In this document: in pieces, positions 12,577 to 24,666 of the stretch
Numbering within the stretch: the stretch's first letter is position 1
Layout: each line of letters begins with the position of its first letter
Origin: Phyto melanocephala
Taxonomy: Eukaryota > Arthropoda > Insecta > Diptera > Rhinophoridae
Reading direction: 5' to 3'
DNA: 64,000 bases
NCBI GenBank assembly: GCA_941918925.1
Contig: OW799233.1
Coordinates: 86,248,055-86,312,054 of the forward strand
Program-made: the position numbers and the translations under genes
Notes under the pieces: generated by a model
The model's database searches: none
The model's input: only the letters and a program-made list of their open reading frames with translations
What the model was told of the DNA's origin: nothing

Positions 12577-14109
12577 ACATGTTACATTTATAAATATACT
12601 TTGTTATTTAAAGGCATAAGCTGCATTCTTTTTCAAGAAAGCGTTTACATCTACATTATAGTTTTGCAAAAAAAAATTATTTTATTTATTTGAAAAAAAA
12701 TTTTTTTTTTTTTTCAATTACAGACTTGTAAATTTTTGCTACTAATAAATATTTTAATATTTGTAAAAAAAATGCTGTGAATGGCCTTTTAAGAAAATAT
12801 TGATGTTGCCATAGTATCAGTCAAGTATATATTATTATAGATGACCTCTAATTTATTAAGTCGCTAATTGCCATCCATATTAACTTAACTAACCGTTCGC
12901 TAATTTGACATCAAGCCTACCTTTCGTTACCAAATGCATCAAAATTATTTAATTACCATGAGCCGATCATCCCACCAACAGTAGGCCGAATGAGGAATTT
13001 ATAAATAAATTAACTTTTCATTCGTGCATTAATGCCACTCAATATTTTAGTTATTACCTAGTAGCCGACTCTTTTTTTTGTAATTTTAAGAAGATTAATA
13101 TAATATAAAACTGCTTTAATAAATTAAAGGCGTTTGCCGGAGGATCAACGAAAATAACTATAAAAATTAGTGATTGTTGAATCGATACCTAATGATGCAG
13201 GTATTTTTAATGCATTTTGATTTATTATAACAATCAAAACAAAATTAAAAAAGCAATAAAAGTTCAAGTCAATTCAAACCAAAACGAAGTTCATTAGGTC
13301 AATAAACGTGTTACATTACACTAAAAATTCTATAAAAGACGCAATATAAGTATATAAAACAAATATTGTAAACTGCATTTAATATACATACTTATCTCTA
13401 CAACCTTCCCATTTTATTAGGGCATTGAATTTATGTCTCTTGAGGAATTATAAATGTTTATTTATAGCTTATTTACCTACTTTGAAATGTCTATATATAA
13501 GATCAAGTTTAAATCAGATTTCGATTTACTGGATTTCGATTAAATTATTTTAATTTTATTTTAGATTTAACAAATTATGGAAATAAAATGTTTTTTTTTT
13601 GTGTAATTGTAACTACATATCTATCAAGGTGGATTCGCCATGATATCTATTACTTATTTCTGATAATTTAAAAAAAGATTAAAATAGACAACAATAATCA
13701 AAAGGTCCGTTCGTTTACTTTTTTAGTAAAGTGCAATACTTAAGTTTATACTTATATACTAATAATTGTTGTTGCCATAAGGAACATAGAGACGTAGAGG
13801 CCCAGCTACTAAGTAATTAAAAAAAAATATTTTCACAAAAAACATTTGAAGAAAAATGGAACCCAAACAGAAAATTTTTACAAAAATTTAAGTTAATCAA
13901 ATAGCTGTTTAATTTAAACACGTTGTGTTGTAATCTATATACATACATATATCAATGAGTAATGTGACTGGTTGATTCACTGTCGTACAGCCCCATTGCA
14001 AAAAGCTACAAGCATGAAATTTGCAACAGTTCCTCTTCTGATATATAGATACAGTAGAATTTCGAACTCGTAGGGGGTAAATAAATTTTTTTTGACACAC
14101 AATACGGTA
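12577..14109. other. Gene-free stretch, with a block resembling 26400-26600
   Basis: No gene is seen. Around 12840-13030 the order and wording of short blocks (CGTTCGCTAATTTG, then ATGAGCCGATC, then TTATAAATAAATTAACTT) is echoed at about 26480-26600. The two may be paralogous noncoding segments left by the tandem duplication of the cuticle genes, or an old repeat. Confidence 0.4.
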
Positions 14110-14650
14110 TTAATTGATTATTATCGCTAAATAGAATATGGATAATTATTTAGGTGGTGGCAATTTTCGGAAACTTGATGGTGGATAAAAACTTTCCCAA
14201 AAGGGAAATAAAGTCATAAAGGGGTAGAATGGGGAAATTCTAGGAAGTAGTTTAGTGCCATTTAAAACATGTTTATTTTTATAAAAAAAGAAAGTAGATT
14301 TGCTCACTTTAAATCAAATAGATGTTTAAACATTATTCTTGGAATTTGTACAATGATATTGAAAAACCAAAAAGGTACTTTTTCCAGTTTTATGATGCTT
14401 TTTGTATTAAATAAGGTACTATTATTGATCCAAGTTGATACTGATTATACTATTATACTTTATTTAAATTTTATGGTACTTTTTGTATTTTCTCCGTTTA
14501 TGAAGAAAAAGTTTTGAAATTAGAGACTATTAATCCGAAGTGAAACTGAAAATGTTTTGGGCGACCTAAAAGGTGATATTTTTCATTTATACTGTCATTT
14601 CATGTTTTTGAATAGATAGCGAATTCAGAAGAACAAAATATTGATTTTCT
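14110..14650 (+). repeat. Fragment of the array-bearing repeat family
   Basis: It aligns with 15590-16150: the pre-array segment (TAATAGAATATGG, GGAAACTT, GGGGTAGAATGGGG, TAGATTTGCTCACTTTAAATC), then about two diverged copies of the 119-bp unit (AAGGTACTTTTT, TGGTACTTTTTGTATT, CGTTTATGAA). It is more decayed than the copy at 15181. Confidence 0.6.
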
Positions 14651-14766
14651 TATTCATACCCTTCACAACGAGTGTAATGGTATATACAGTGTGGGCCAAC
14701 TTGCTTATAATTTTTGTATTTAATTTTTTTTGCAAATTAAATTATAAATTAAATATTTTTTTTAGG

Positions 14767-15180
14767 CTAAGTATGAAAAATTACATCTTTTAGATAGCGT
14801 CCATTCTCCTGTTGGCAGTTAATGGCTCTACTCAGTACATTTTGCTTTACGTTGCGCAACGTTTCTGACTGCAATTGAGCAATTTCTGTGCGAATATTCT
14901 GCTTTATCTCCTGAATATTTTGTAGCGTGTTGACGTAAACTCGTTCCTTCAAGAAATACCACAAAAAAAATCTAGAGCCGTTAAATCTGGAGAACGAGGT
15001 GACCACGCGAAATCTGCATTTTTTGAAATTATTCGGTCTTCGAAAAGTTCTCGCAGAATTCCATTGTGGCTCTTAGTTTATGAGTTGTAGCTTCATCTTG
15101 CTGGAAGCATATGTTACGATTATTGAGAACTATTGGACATAAAAAATTTTCCAACATGGTCCGTTATAACTCCCCAGAGA
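14767..15180 (-). pseudogene. Tc1/mariner-type (IS630 superfamily) transposase, C-terminal relic
   Basis: The minus strand reads CFQQDEATTH, then WSPRSPDLTALDFFLW in shifted frames, then LKERVYVNTLQNIQEIKQNI and NGRYLKDVIFHT to the stop at 14767. These are the hallmark blocks of the DDE domain and C-terminus of insect IS630/Tc1-mariner transposases: the second catalytic Asp in QQDxA, then SPDLTxLDFFLW, then the DVIF tail. At least two frameshifts separate the blocks and the N-terminal half is missing, so it is inactive. It abuts the array-bearing repeat at 15181. Confidence 0.75.
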
Positions 15181-16927
15181 CGGTTTCTTTTCTTGTACTT
15201 TAAGGGGGTAAAAAAAGGGTAAAAACGGGTAAAAACAGGTAAAATCGGTAATCTTATATCTGCTAAACTAAACATGATACAAATTAAATTGAAAAAGTAT
15301 AGTAATTTGCACAAAAAATAAGTTGACAGCTGCCTTGCTTTTTTAGAATTTTCAACCCCTAAGGGGAAATTACGGGTAAAAACTATAATTTGGTACTTTT
15401 TTGGTACCCTGCGTAACTTCCAAACACATAAAGCTAGGAAAAGGTTTAAACTGTTTTAAGTAAAACGCGAAAAAATATTATTAGGAATTCGACACTTTTT
15501 TAAAATTCACATGTATAACGGGTTAAAATTATCCCTTTTTTTGGTACTTTTTTTAAAAGAAACTTTTCTAATATTATTCAATGGGACAAAATTTGATCAT
15601 TATTATGCCTAATAGAATATGGAAAATTATTTGGATGAAATTTGTAGAAACTTTTTTGAGAACAAAAAAGGTACCAAAAAGGGGAAAATTCCGGAAAATG
15701 TATGTAATTCCTACTTATACGGCCAATTTTCACAAAATTTTTAATTGGGATTCAACCAGACAACAAAAATTATTAAATTTAGTAAAAATTAAAACACTTT
15801 CATAACAGGGTAGAAAGGGGAAACATCGGGAAAAGAGGTTGGTACTTTTTAGAACATAATTACTTTTATGCAAAAAAGAGTAGATTTACTGACTTTAAAT
15901 CGTGTCCTTTAAAATATTTTGTTACATAGATATTTGAACATTTTAAACTTGAAATTTGGAACTTGGACCAAATATATACTTACGACCGAATAGGTACTTT
16001 TTTGAATTTTTGTGGTACTTTTCGTATTTTCTACGTTTATGAAGGTAGAATTGTACAATCAAGGACTTTTGATTCCAGGTGAGACTAAAAATGTTATGGG
16101 CGACCAGAAAGGTACTGTTTTGAATTTTTATGGTACTTTTTTGTATTTCCTACGTTTTCGAAGCTAGAACTTTGAAATTAGTGACTATTGATACAAGGTG
16201 AGACTGAAAATCTTATGGTCGACCAAAAAGGTACTTTTTTGGATTTTTATGGTACTTTTTGTATTTTCTACGTTTATGAAGGTAGGATTGTACATCCAAG
16301 GACTTTTGATTCCAGATGAAAATGTTATGGGCGACCAAAAAGGTACTTTTCTGAATTTTAATGGGACTTTTTGTATTTTTTACGTTTATAAAGCTAAAAT
16401 TGTGAAATAAAGGATTATTGATTCAAGTTGAGAATTAAAATGATATTGGATACACAAAAAACCCTTTTCGCATTTTTATTGTACTTTTTGTATTTTTACG
16501 TTTGTGAACATAGATTATTTAAATTAGTGTTTATTGATCCGAGGTCTAACACCTAGTATTATGGACGACCAAAAACTTACATTTTCAATTTTTTTTTTAT
16601 ATTTTGTATATACAGAATTCAGAATGTAGGTAATAATAAACCAAGTGGAAGTTTTAGTGAAGGAAAAAATTTTGCTTTTATTATTCTTAGAATCAGTTTT
16701 GCAAATTATGAATCTTAATTTTTGATCTTGCATTGATCTTGCTCTTAGTTAGGAAATATGTATATGCCCGATATATCCTAACCCTACTTTTTATTTTTCT
16801 AAGAAAATGGAATCAGAGATACAAATTTTTATAAATTGAAACAAAAATATTAAATAATTATAAAAAGGACTTGAGTATCAATAAATAATAAGAACTACGC
16901 TATCGAAGTAGCGGTTTAAATGCTAGT
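15181..16927 (+). repeat. Array-bearing Helitron-like repeat, copy A (truncated)
   Basis: Same family as 28253-37963 but in the opposite orientation. It starts inside the element (TACTTTAAGGGGGTAAAAAA), runs through a segment rich in GGTACTTTTTTGGTACC-type words, then about five 119-bp units at 15970-16560, and ends with ACTACGCTATCGAAGTAGCGG and TTTAAATGCTAGT. The end is the reverse complement of 28253-28295. The (CAGT)n terminus is missing. The short frames in the array are by-products of the repeat. Confidence 0.75.
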
Positions 16928-17128
16928 TAATATATAAATTATGCGATTGGGTTAACTATAAATCTTATTATTATTTTGTTTTATTTCGTTCTCAATTGCC
17001 TATTTAAATTAAATAGACTAGGTAAGGATTTGGTTTTAAATATTGAATAATCTAAAAGTTAATAGCACTGAGTACGCTAGCACTGAACATTTATACAAGT
17101 CAAAACAAAATGTAAATAAATAAAAATA

Positions 17129-17677
17129 GAGGGTCCGCCAAATAATTTTTTTTTTAATTGCTATACAAAAAGTGTAGCTTCGGCTGTGTGGCACATAGCG
17201 CCGTCCTGTTGAAATCAAATGTTGCCAATGTCCTCCTCTTCAATTTTTGTGAACAAAAATTCGTTCAACATGGCCCGATAACGATCGCCATTGACTACGG
17301 CCACTCCTTGCTCATTTTCGAAGAAAAATGGCCCAATTATGCCTCTGGACCAAAATCCGCACTTTACAGTGACTCGTTTTGGGTGTATCAGCTTTTCAAT
17401 GTATGCGTGCGGGTTTTCTGTGCCCCGACTGCGACAATTTTGCTTGTTTACATACCCGCCAAGATCAAAATGAGCTTCATCTGAAAATATGATTTTGTTT
17501 GCCTAAATCGGCCAAAGTAATGACGCAATATTTCCCAGCGTTGTTCAAGCGTATACACAACCATATTCGTTTAGCGGAAGGATAAAACTAATTATCTGTC
17601 AAATCAGACATGAGCTAAGTGTTATCATTCACAAAATAAGCACTAGTTGAAAAAAAAACGTTAGATGGCGGACCCTT
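17129..17677 (-). mobile_element. Internally deleted Tc1/mariner-type transposon
   Basis: Terminal inverted repeats GAGGGTCCGCCA and TGGCGGACCCTT are flanked by TA on both sides (17127-17128 and 17678-17679). The minus strand retains transposase: MVVYTLEQRWEILRHYF (helix-turn-helix start), then a deletion, then IFSDEAHFDLGGYVNKQNCR and KRVTVKCGFWSRGIIGPFFF, then FQQDGAMCHTAEAT. The first catalytic Asp (SDEAHF) and the second (QQDGA) are present. Residues between the N-terminus and SDEAHF, and everything after QQDGA, are missing, and a stop precedes FQQDGA. It is a non-autonomous derivative that still has both ends. Confidence 0.85.
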
Positions 17678-17679
17678 TA

Positions 17680-19158
17680 GATATTTGTTTTTTAAAGATG
17701 CGTCTGTATATTAAAAGCTAAGCAAATTTAATAAAATATGACTATAATACATTTCATTTGTTACAACATTTTTTAAATAATATTTTTATACTTTTTAGTT
17801 GACTTATAAAAAGTTAAGGAAAACTAAACTTGGTGTTGATACTTTTGTCAAAATTTTTGCATTTGAAATCATATTTTTTCACTGTAAACCCTATAACTAT
17901 TTAAATGTTCAGTAATTGCTTTAAAATACTCAGTAAAAAAACTGTCACTGTACCTCGTAATTTGTGTGTTCGTTTACAGGATTTTGTGCAAATTCAGAAA
18001 AGTCCAATAAACGTTTGAAAAATTTAAACGAGCGGGTCTAAAATAAGGCAAAATTATATTAAACGTAATTTTTGAATGTTATTTGACACGTGTTTGTAAC
18101 AAAATTGAAAATATTATTTTACAATATTGTATATAGTCATAAAAAATCATCGACACGTTTAAAATTATATTCAGACGAGATATGTATACTTGTATCTATA
18201 AATGGCTTTTAATTATAATTTATTCAAAGTAATTTCAACTTACTTTGATTAAAACTACAAAAAACAATTCGGATTATTTAAGATTATTACAAAATAATCA
18301 AAAATTAAACGTTCTACACTGAAAAACGTATTAAACGTATTAAATTGTTTAATTATTTAACTAATTGATTCGTTTTTAAATTAAGTTTATGAATTTTGTA
18401 AATTATTGTATTTTTTTTTTAAAAACCAAGAAATTTCTGTCAGTTGAAAATAAAATATATCGAAAAAAAACTGAAACAATATAATTTTTGTCAAGAATCT
18501 CGAGAATAAGTTTAATAAAGTTTTGTTAAATTTTTTTAAAATAAGGTGTTAAATAATAAAGCAACAAATTAGCTGGCAAAGTCCTTTTAAGTACATGTAT
18601 AGCTACATATAAAATTCTTATTTCAATTTTAAAAAAGAGCTTTAGCTTTGTTGGAGATCTGACAGAATATTACATCCTGTATAGCCCGATATATCCTGTT
18701 GGATTCTAAAACTTATTAGGCAAGTACTTATCTTCATTTATTTAATCCGTTTAATTAAGACTTTTTACCGCCAAAAATGAATTCTACTGCACAACCAATT
18801 CCATCTATACTGACGTATTCATTAATAATATTTGAGATTTGTTAAAGGTTTATTTAACAAATGCTGTACAGAAGTTTCTATGCTTTCAGACTGTCTTCCT
18901 CTCTCTACAACAATCTCGAAAGTTTTAATTTAATTTGTTTGTGTAAAAGCGAAAAAAAAAAATAGAATTCTGATTATTTTTTGATAACTTTGGCTTTTTT
19001 TAATGGTAACTTATATGTACATATATATATTTTTGTATTTCATAAGAGACTCAAAAATAAATCTAAAGTGTTTTACCAATAAGTAACATTTCGTTGTGGT
19101 AAATTGGCTCTTGCTTTTCGTTTCATGTTATTTATATTCGCCGATAAATCAATCCCTG
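17680..19158. other. AT-rich stretch without a recognisable gene
   Basis: No coding frame, RNA or clear repeat is seen. Composition is very AT-rich, with homopolymer runs around 18410-18420 and 18950-18960. Confidence 0.4.
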
Positions 19159-19275
19159 TCATGTACTTTTAAAATATTTTTTCAGCATTGCCGCTTTTAT
19201 CTCACTAATGGCAGCTGTAATATTGTCTTCCAGGGCAGAAATTATGGCTGGCTATTCCACGTACACGAGATACTT
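19159..19275 (-). pseudogene. Mariner-type transposase C-terminal scrap
   Basis: On the minus strand a 38-codon segment with one internal TAG reads KYLVYVE, then PAIISALEDNITAAISEI and KAAMLKKYF. It matches the region just C-terminal of the DFFLWGYVK block in one class of IS630/mariner transposases (Y-x-x-KPAT--ALEDNI---I-EI). It is the same class as the relic at 38340-38720. Only this scrap survives. Confidence 0.55.
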
Positions 19276-19474
19276 ACCCAAAAAAAATAGTCTTATTTTA
19301 ATTGTACATATATGCATTTTATACGTATATTCAAAAAATACTTTAAATAAACTGTTTACTAAGAACATAGGGCTTCAACGAATTCCTTCTATATACTTCT
19401 GTCTCTGGTAAGTCATTCAATTTCACTCCAAGTATTTCAAGCTATTTCATGTTTTCTTTGAATTTGTTTCTTAG

Positions 19475-19985
19475 TCAGTCTGGCTGGCGTTGGATTTCAA
19501 GTAAAGAATGAAATAGAATGAAAATATACTCGCTGCCATAGAGCTTCTTTATTTGATATCCAATTCGGCCAGAAGATATCTTAAATCTTTTTCTGACATC
19601 GGTTAATATAGGTTTGAATTTTTCTCGTTGTAAACTTCGTTGGGTTCCAGGTAGAGTTTCCATAGCGTAAAACAGACTTTAAGCTGTAGCTGAATATGCC
19701 TAGCTTAGTCTCTTCGAGATATTACTTGCATGCCAAACTATGTACAGCTTGAAAAACATCTATATCTACAATAGAGTCATCATCTTTGGAAATATTGGAT
19801 CTGAGATAGTTTACGCAGTGTACATCAATTAATATTGTTGTATGATTGACAATAAGTGGTGTTAAAAAGTTCGTATCAACGTTGTATTCTTGATGTTTTT
19901 TTTTCTCAATCTTACTCTCTTGGCGTTTAAGGTAATTCTTAGGCATTAGTGGAGAAAGGAATTTTTTAATCCATTTTTTGCACAA
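19475..19985 (-). pseudogene. LINE reverse transcriptase, C-terminal part
   Basis: The minus-strand frame 19985-19722 contains VNYLRSNISKDDDSIVDIDV, the YLGS-IS-D block that follows the reverse transcriptase thumb in RTE- and R1-like LINEs. Downstream, in shifted frames, come TKLGIFSYSLKSVLRYGNSTW and TYINRCQKKI, then WPNWISNKEALWQR, matching the usual TKLRIF--NV-SVLLYGSETW and FINRCLR-I--I-WP--ISN-EL blocks. Several frameshifts and stops show it is dead. Clade assignment is tentative. Confidence 0.65.
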
Positions 19986-19989
19986 TCTA

Positions 19990-21590
19990 TCTTTTATGTT
20001 TTGTGCAATCGTCTATTATTTTCCTAGACATATATTTTTGCAAGAGTAGTTGAAATGTTTAATGTATTATTACAACCTCATAGAACAAATAACTATAAGT
20101 AATGGGCTCATCATCTTCGGGTGAAACGGAAATTTCTTTTAACGCACGAAAGTTGATTACATTTTCGCCTTCCTTAAGACTACTTCCTAATGTCTTAAGT
20201 TGCGGTGTGCTTGCTAGGGAGTTCGAAAATTTTTATTCGAGCGGTTTTTATTAGATATATGAAAAATATTTTCCTCTATATTTTTGATACACAGATCATA
20301 TGTCATACACAATCTGGAGTCCAATTCCTGTTATCTGAAAATTTTAAATGAAAATTCTTGTGCCGCAAAAGGCATGGTGGCACCATATGATATGAAACAA
20401 AAAAAGTTTTGCTTTTACAGTTTGTATGGTGATCTATTTAATGCACTGAGTGCGTGAAGAATATTGTGATACTTAAAAAAGATTTATGTTACAAACTGGT
20501 CTGAGTAGCATGTGGAGGCTTCTAAAAATTGATTTCGACCAAGATACGGACAGACGGATAGTGCTCAATCGGCACCCTTAGTCATAAGCTTTCAGAAATT
20601 ATATACTCAGTTTCTAGACAATCGAGAGGGAGAAAAGATTTGATTATCAAAATTTTAGAAATTTAAAATCGATAATTTCTGAGACAACAAAATGTCGTAC
20701 AATAAGTTTGTATGAGTCAAAATATATCAAAGTGTACACAAATAGCTGGACCAATAGTAAGTAGTTTAAATCTAAGATTATGTCCTTAAAAAAATGGCGG
20801 ATATATGGGTTAAAGATATAAATTAATGATTTGTTACTTAAATCCCGATAATATCGGTATCAAGTAATGAAGATAAAATTAAATAAATTATGAACATGTT
20901 TAATTTGAAGATGGCGTCCCACACAAAATGGTGAATATATTTTTTTTTGCTTAATCTTATCCAGCCTTAACTACTAGAATACAGTTATTTAGGTTAAAAT
21001 TCAAAAACTAAAATTGCTTTTGAAATAAAAAAGCAAAGTGGCGTATAACGTTAAATGCAGCTATGCTACGATAAAGTCTTTACACATATATGCATGACGT
21101 TGATGGTTAATTTAACATTTGGCACGGCTGAAAATATTTCTCTTACTTACTAGATCTGCACATTTCTATACAAATTTTCCTTATAATAAACAGTTTAAAT
21201 ATTGATCCTTGAATCACATGTGATCTACTTCATTTGTATAATATTATTAGTGTGAATGCACGCAATTAAAAAAACCTTTTGTGTGGGGACAGTCGAGCAC
21301 CTCTGCATTGACTGGAAGGTACTTAGTATTTGCATAGTCGAACTTATCACTTAATGCACTTGGGTTAAAACAAATTTGTTGATACAGATATTGCTGGCAT
21401 TTATTTCATTTTAATAATTTAATTAGAAATTTTTTTTTACGAATATTAATGGCTATAAAATAACATCGTTAAAAAATTAATGCAGCGGATAAAGACATTA
21501 ATCTTTTATACATTTTTATTAGGCTAAGAGTGATTTATAAATATCTATAAAATATTTTTACTTTATTGTACAAATAAACTAAAGTTTGCT
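19990..21590. other. Degraded repeats upstream of Tweedle gene 2
   Basis: From about 20540 to 21150 diverged pieces of the family at 6666-7545 can be read in inverted order (CAGACGGATAGTGC, CATAAGCTTTCAGAAA, AAATGGCGGATATATGGG, ACTAGAATACAGTTA). No gene is present. The last 350 bases precede the promoter of gene 2 and hold no site I can name. Confidence 0.45.
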
Positions 21591-21593
21591 CTA

Positions 21594-21628
21594 TATAAAT
21601 AATGGCGGTCTTTTGTTAGTACATCATT
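21594..21628 (+). promoter_or_regulatory. Core promoter of Tweedle gene 2
   Basis: TATAAATA at 21594-21601 and a TCATT initiator at 21624-21628; taking the A at 21626 as +1 puts TATA at -32. The stretch from TATAAATA to TGTTTTTC aligns base by base with the promoter of gene 3, which supports both calls. The 5' UTR would be about 56 nt. Confidence 0.75.
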
Positions 21629-21681
21629 ACAAGTCTGTTTTTCCCCGAGTAAGGTGCCAGGAGTTGATAGTAAAATATAAA

Positions 21682-22840
21682 ATGCGTGGATTAATTGTAA
21701 GATTGTGTTTTATATTCGAAGATTTTTTAATTTTTCCAATAATGAAAAGATCTTAAGACAGTAAAAGATAAACAATTTAAAAGTAAAAATTGTGTGCAAA
21801 GTTAAACTTTATACGTCATATGTAATTTGATTAAGAATTTCTAAAGCCAGTGATAATTAAACAAACTTCACGATCGGTTATGGAAACTTTACTTCTAAAA
21901 CTACTAAAGACTTAGCGGCAACCAGCAATAAAAAAAATTGTTTTGACTAAAAGATTATTAACGAATCGAAATGATAATGACTCTCATTGAGTGCACAACT
22001 GTAATATTTTTATGTTTTTGCAGTAAATACAGACTTTTGACAGTGCAGCAATAAAAATAAGCAAAAATTACTCTTAATGAAATTACACTAAAAAATAAAA
22101 CAATATTTTTACAGATCTTATGCTTAGTAGCCCTAACTTGTGCTGATAATTTGGGCTACAACTATCAACACTCCGACGATAGACTTTCTGCAACATCCGG
22201 CCTTAACCAAGACGCTTCTGATATGTTTACGCAGTCACTGGAAACTTCACAGCAACAGTTTCAGCCGGAGAATTTAAATTTACATCCCGCTCAACATGCA
22301 TCTGAATTTGAAAAAGAATTTTACACATATACAGCTCCTGAAGGGGCTTTCGATGAAGATGATAGTCACAAAATTACAGGCGCTCTAAAGACAAATCTGA
22401 GAGTGCTTTTCATTAAAACGCCAGAAAACAAAGGGTTTGAAAAAGCAGCTCTAAATTTAATCAAACAGGGATCACAAGAACGTACCGCAATTTACGTGCT
22501 CGCTAAGCAATCTAATATTGGCGATTTGGCTAAAAAATTGGAGAATCAGAAATCGCAGTCACAAAATAAACCTGAAGTACATTTTGTTAAGTACCGCACA
22601 CCTGAAGATGCTGCGAATGCACAGAAAGCCATTCAGGAACAATTCAACACTTTGCCAGGCTCTTCACAGAATGTCATTGGTGGCGAAGCGTCCGTTTTGA
22701 ATTTCGCTTCTAGAGCTCCAGTGTCTACTGGTCATATACCATCCAGTCCTGGGCAACAATATTTGCCCGCACATCCGGTACCAACTGCCGATTATTTACC
22801 ACCTTCATTGCGTCGTTTCCGTTACCGTTTACGCTTATAA
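21682..22840 (+). CDS. Twdl: Tweedle (DUF243) cuticular protein 2
   Basis: Secreted chitin-associated cuticle protein. Exon 1 is 21682-21696 (MRGLI), the intron is 21697-22114 (GTAAGA...TTTTTACAG) and exon 2 is 22115-22840, giving 246 aa. Signal peptide at residues 1-15 with likely cleavage after TCA, before DNLGYNYQ. A glutamine-rich linker lies at 49-57. The Tweedle domain follows: EKEFYTYTAPEGAF 71-84, LRVLFIKTPENKG 100-112, RTAIYVLAKQ 128-137, KPEVHFVKYRTPEDAANAQK 157-176, then FNTLPGSSQ 182-190. The tail carries YLPAHPVPTADYLPPS and ends very basic (RRFRYRLRL). Compared with gene 1 it has about 20 more residues before the domain and the longer tail. It is close to gene 3 along its whole length. 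Expression in the epidermis during cuticle secretion is a family expectation, not visible here. Confidence 0.93.
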
Positions 22841-22965
22841 ATGTTGTTCATACGTTCGGAAATTAGTTTAGTTCTTGTATAAAATTACTTGTTATTATAT
22901 CTTTTAAAATATTAAATGTATGTTATTAGTAGAGTTAATTCTCGTTGTTAACTAGTTTTTACTTT

Positions 22966-22971
22966 AATAAA
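22966..22971 (+). terminator. Polyadenylation signal of Tweedle gene 2
   Basis: AATAAA 126 bases after the stop codon, with T-rich and then GT-containing sequence downstream. It implies a 3' UTR of about 150 nt. Confidence 0.65.
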
Positions 22972-23129
22972 TTTTTACATTTCTCTAATATTTAAAACAA
23001 AGTTGGTATGTTATTTCCTCAAATCTAAACATTTAAAAGCTTTAACTCTCAACAATATATTATTTGATATAGTTTTCAGTTTTTGTTTCATATAATTTCG
23101 CTGAAGGCAAACATTTTGAAGGAATAAGT

Positions 23130-23665
23130 GACTCTATATTGAAATATCTTAGTTGAATTTATTAGCAGAAACTACTTTGTCACGCCTACTTAACGCTCAG
23201 TTCTCACACAATTTGCTGTTAATAAAATGTAAAAGCTAATAAAACCGACAGAATTAGATGTGTGATGATGAAATCTTGCATATATGTACATTACTCGTAT
23301 ATATCGGTAGGAGGTGCCATGCCCACACAAATCTAATATTATTTTTTAACTACTTACCTCTGTGTACCAAATCATGCTCTTCAGTTTCGTACAATATTGT
23401 AGTAAAAAGAGTCAGTAGTATCATATTAATATAATAATACATATATATATAAGGTTTCATTGTAAGACAGAATTAAAAAAAAAATAAACTCATAGCATAT
23501 CAAAGTTATACAAAGAAAGAGATACTTATTTTAGTATAAAGAGATCATTCCAAAGCGATTACTGTTAATAACAAAATAATAAATTTTGTGTTATAAAAGT
23601 ACACAAAGTTGGTGATGGGTATCAATAATTCGGCAAAGCGGAATATAGTGCTCTTACTTATTTGA
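23130..23665 (+). mobile_element. Composite-family Helitron-like element, truncated copy without the MITE
   Basis: It retains the half with CACGCCTACTT and GCCATGCCCAC blocks and ends GGTATCAATAATTCGGCAAAG, CGGAATATAGTGCTCTTACT. At about 23500-23520 it reads AGTTATACAAAGAAAG, the unoccupied target site of the mariner MITE found in four other copies. The ATACCCGCC end is missing. Confidence 0.65.
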
Positions 23666-24666
23666 ATTGAAATCGGATACGTCGACAATAACGGGTAGAT
23701 GACAATCGGTGATTCAACCAAATTTTTTTTACTCTCTTCTGATCTAGTTATTTGCCGATTTATTTATTTATTTATTTATTTACCGATTTATTCTGAAGCT
23801 GATCAAGCAATCTTTAAAGTTCAATAAATATTGAATTATTAAAACAGAAAACGAAAAAAATTATCAGTAATAAAAAATGTTTTAAAACAATTGTCTTGGA
23901 TTACATTGTGGAATATTACAACTGCATCTACAGGTATCTGCAAGTAAACCAAACATTTTTACAACTCTAAGATATGTACCAGCAAATAATTTGTAAGAAT
24001 ATATTAAAGAACGATGAAAGGAACATACCTAAAACCTTAGCTAAAGATAAGCCAATAAAACGGAAAACTTAGCTAAAACAACGATTTACACTACATACAA
24101 CGAGAATTTTAAATAGAAATAACTGCAGAAATAAAGTATATGTATGCATGTATGTATGTTCAATTTCCATTATATTCAATTTGAATTTACGTTACAAATC
24201 ACGACATTTGCACATCTCTAATAAAAACACATAAGAAAATGACAACAGTCGAATGAATGTTAGCGCGAAGTTGAGAACCACTGGTAAGCTTAAATCCACG
24301 ACGAGAAGCACATATATTTCTGTGGTAAAATTTCATCTTAAAACAGATGACCTCGTCGCAACAGCTGTTTAGGAATTAATGAACTAACTTTATTCATGTT
24401 TGTCGTTCTTATACCCCTTATCACAAGTTTAACAATTATATATCCGTTTTTAATAAAATTGCAGTAAATAGAACTGACCATAATAACTTTTCCGTTCCTG
24501 ATATACAAATTCGCCTTGTCAGAAAACATCTACCAAAAGTCACGCCTTCATGTAAAAATTGTATAACTTTTTATTTTTTATTATTTAATTTGAGATTTTA
24601 TTCAACGAACCGTGCAAAATTTAACAACCGAGCAATGAACCAAAATGAAGGAATTTTACTTTTCTA
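23666..24666. other. AT-rich stretch without a recognisable gene
   Basis: No gene is seen. A (TTTA)n tract at 23757-23782 resembles a LINE tail but no coding remnant sits beside it. ATGTATGTATGT around 24141-24159 is a short tetranucleotide repeat. Confidence 0.4.
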
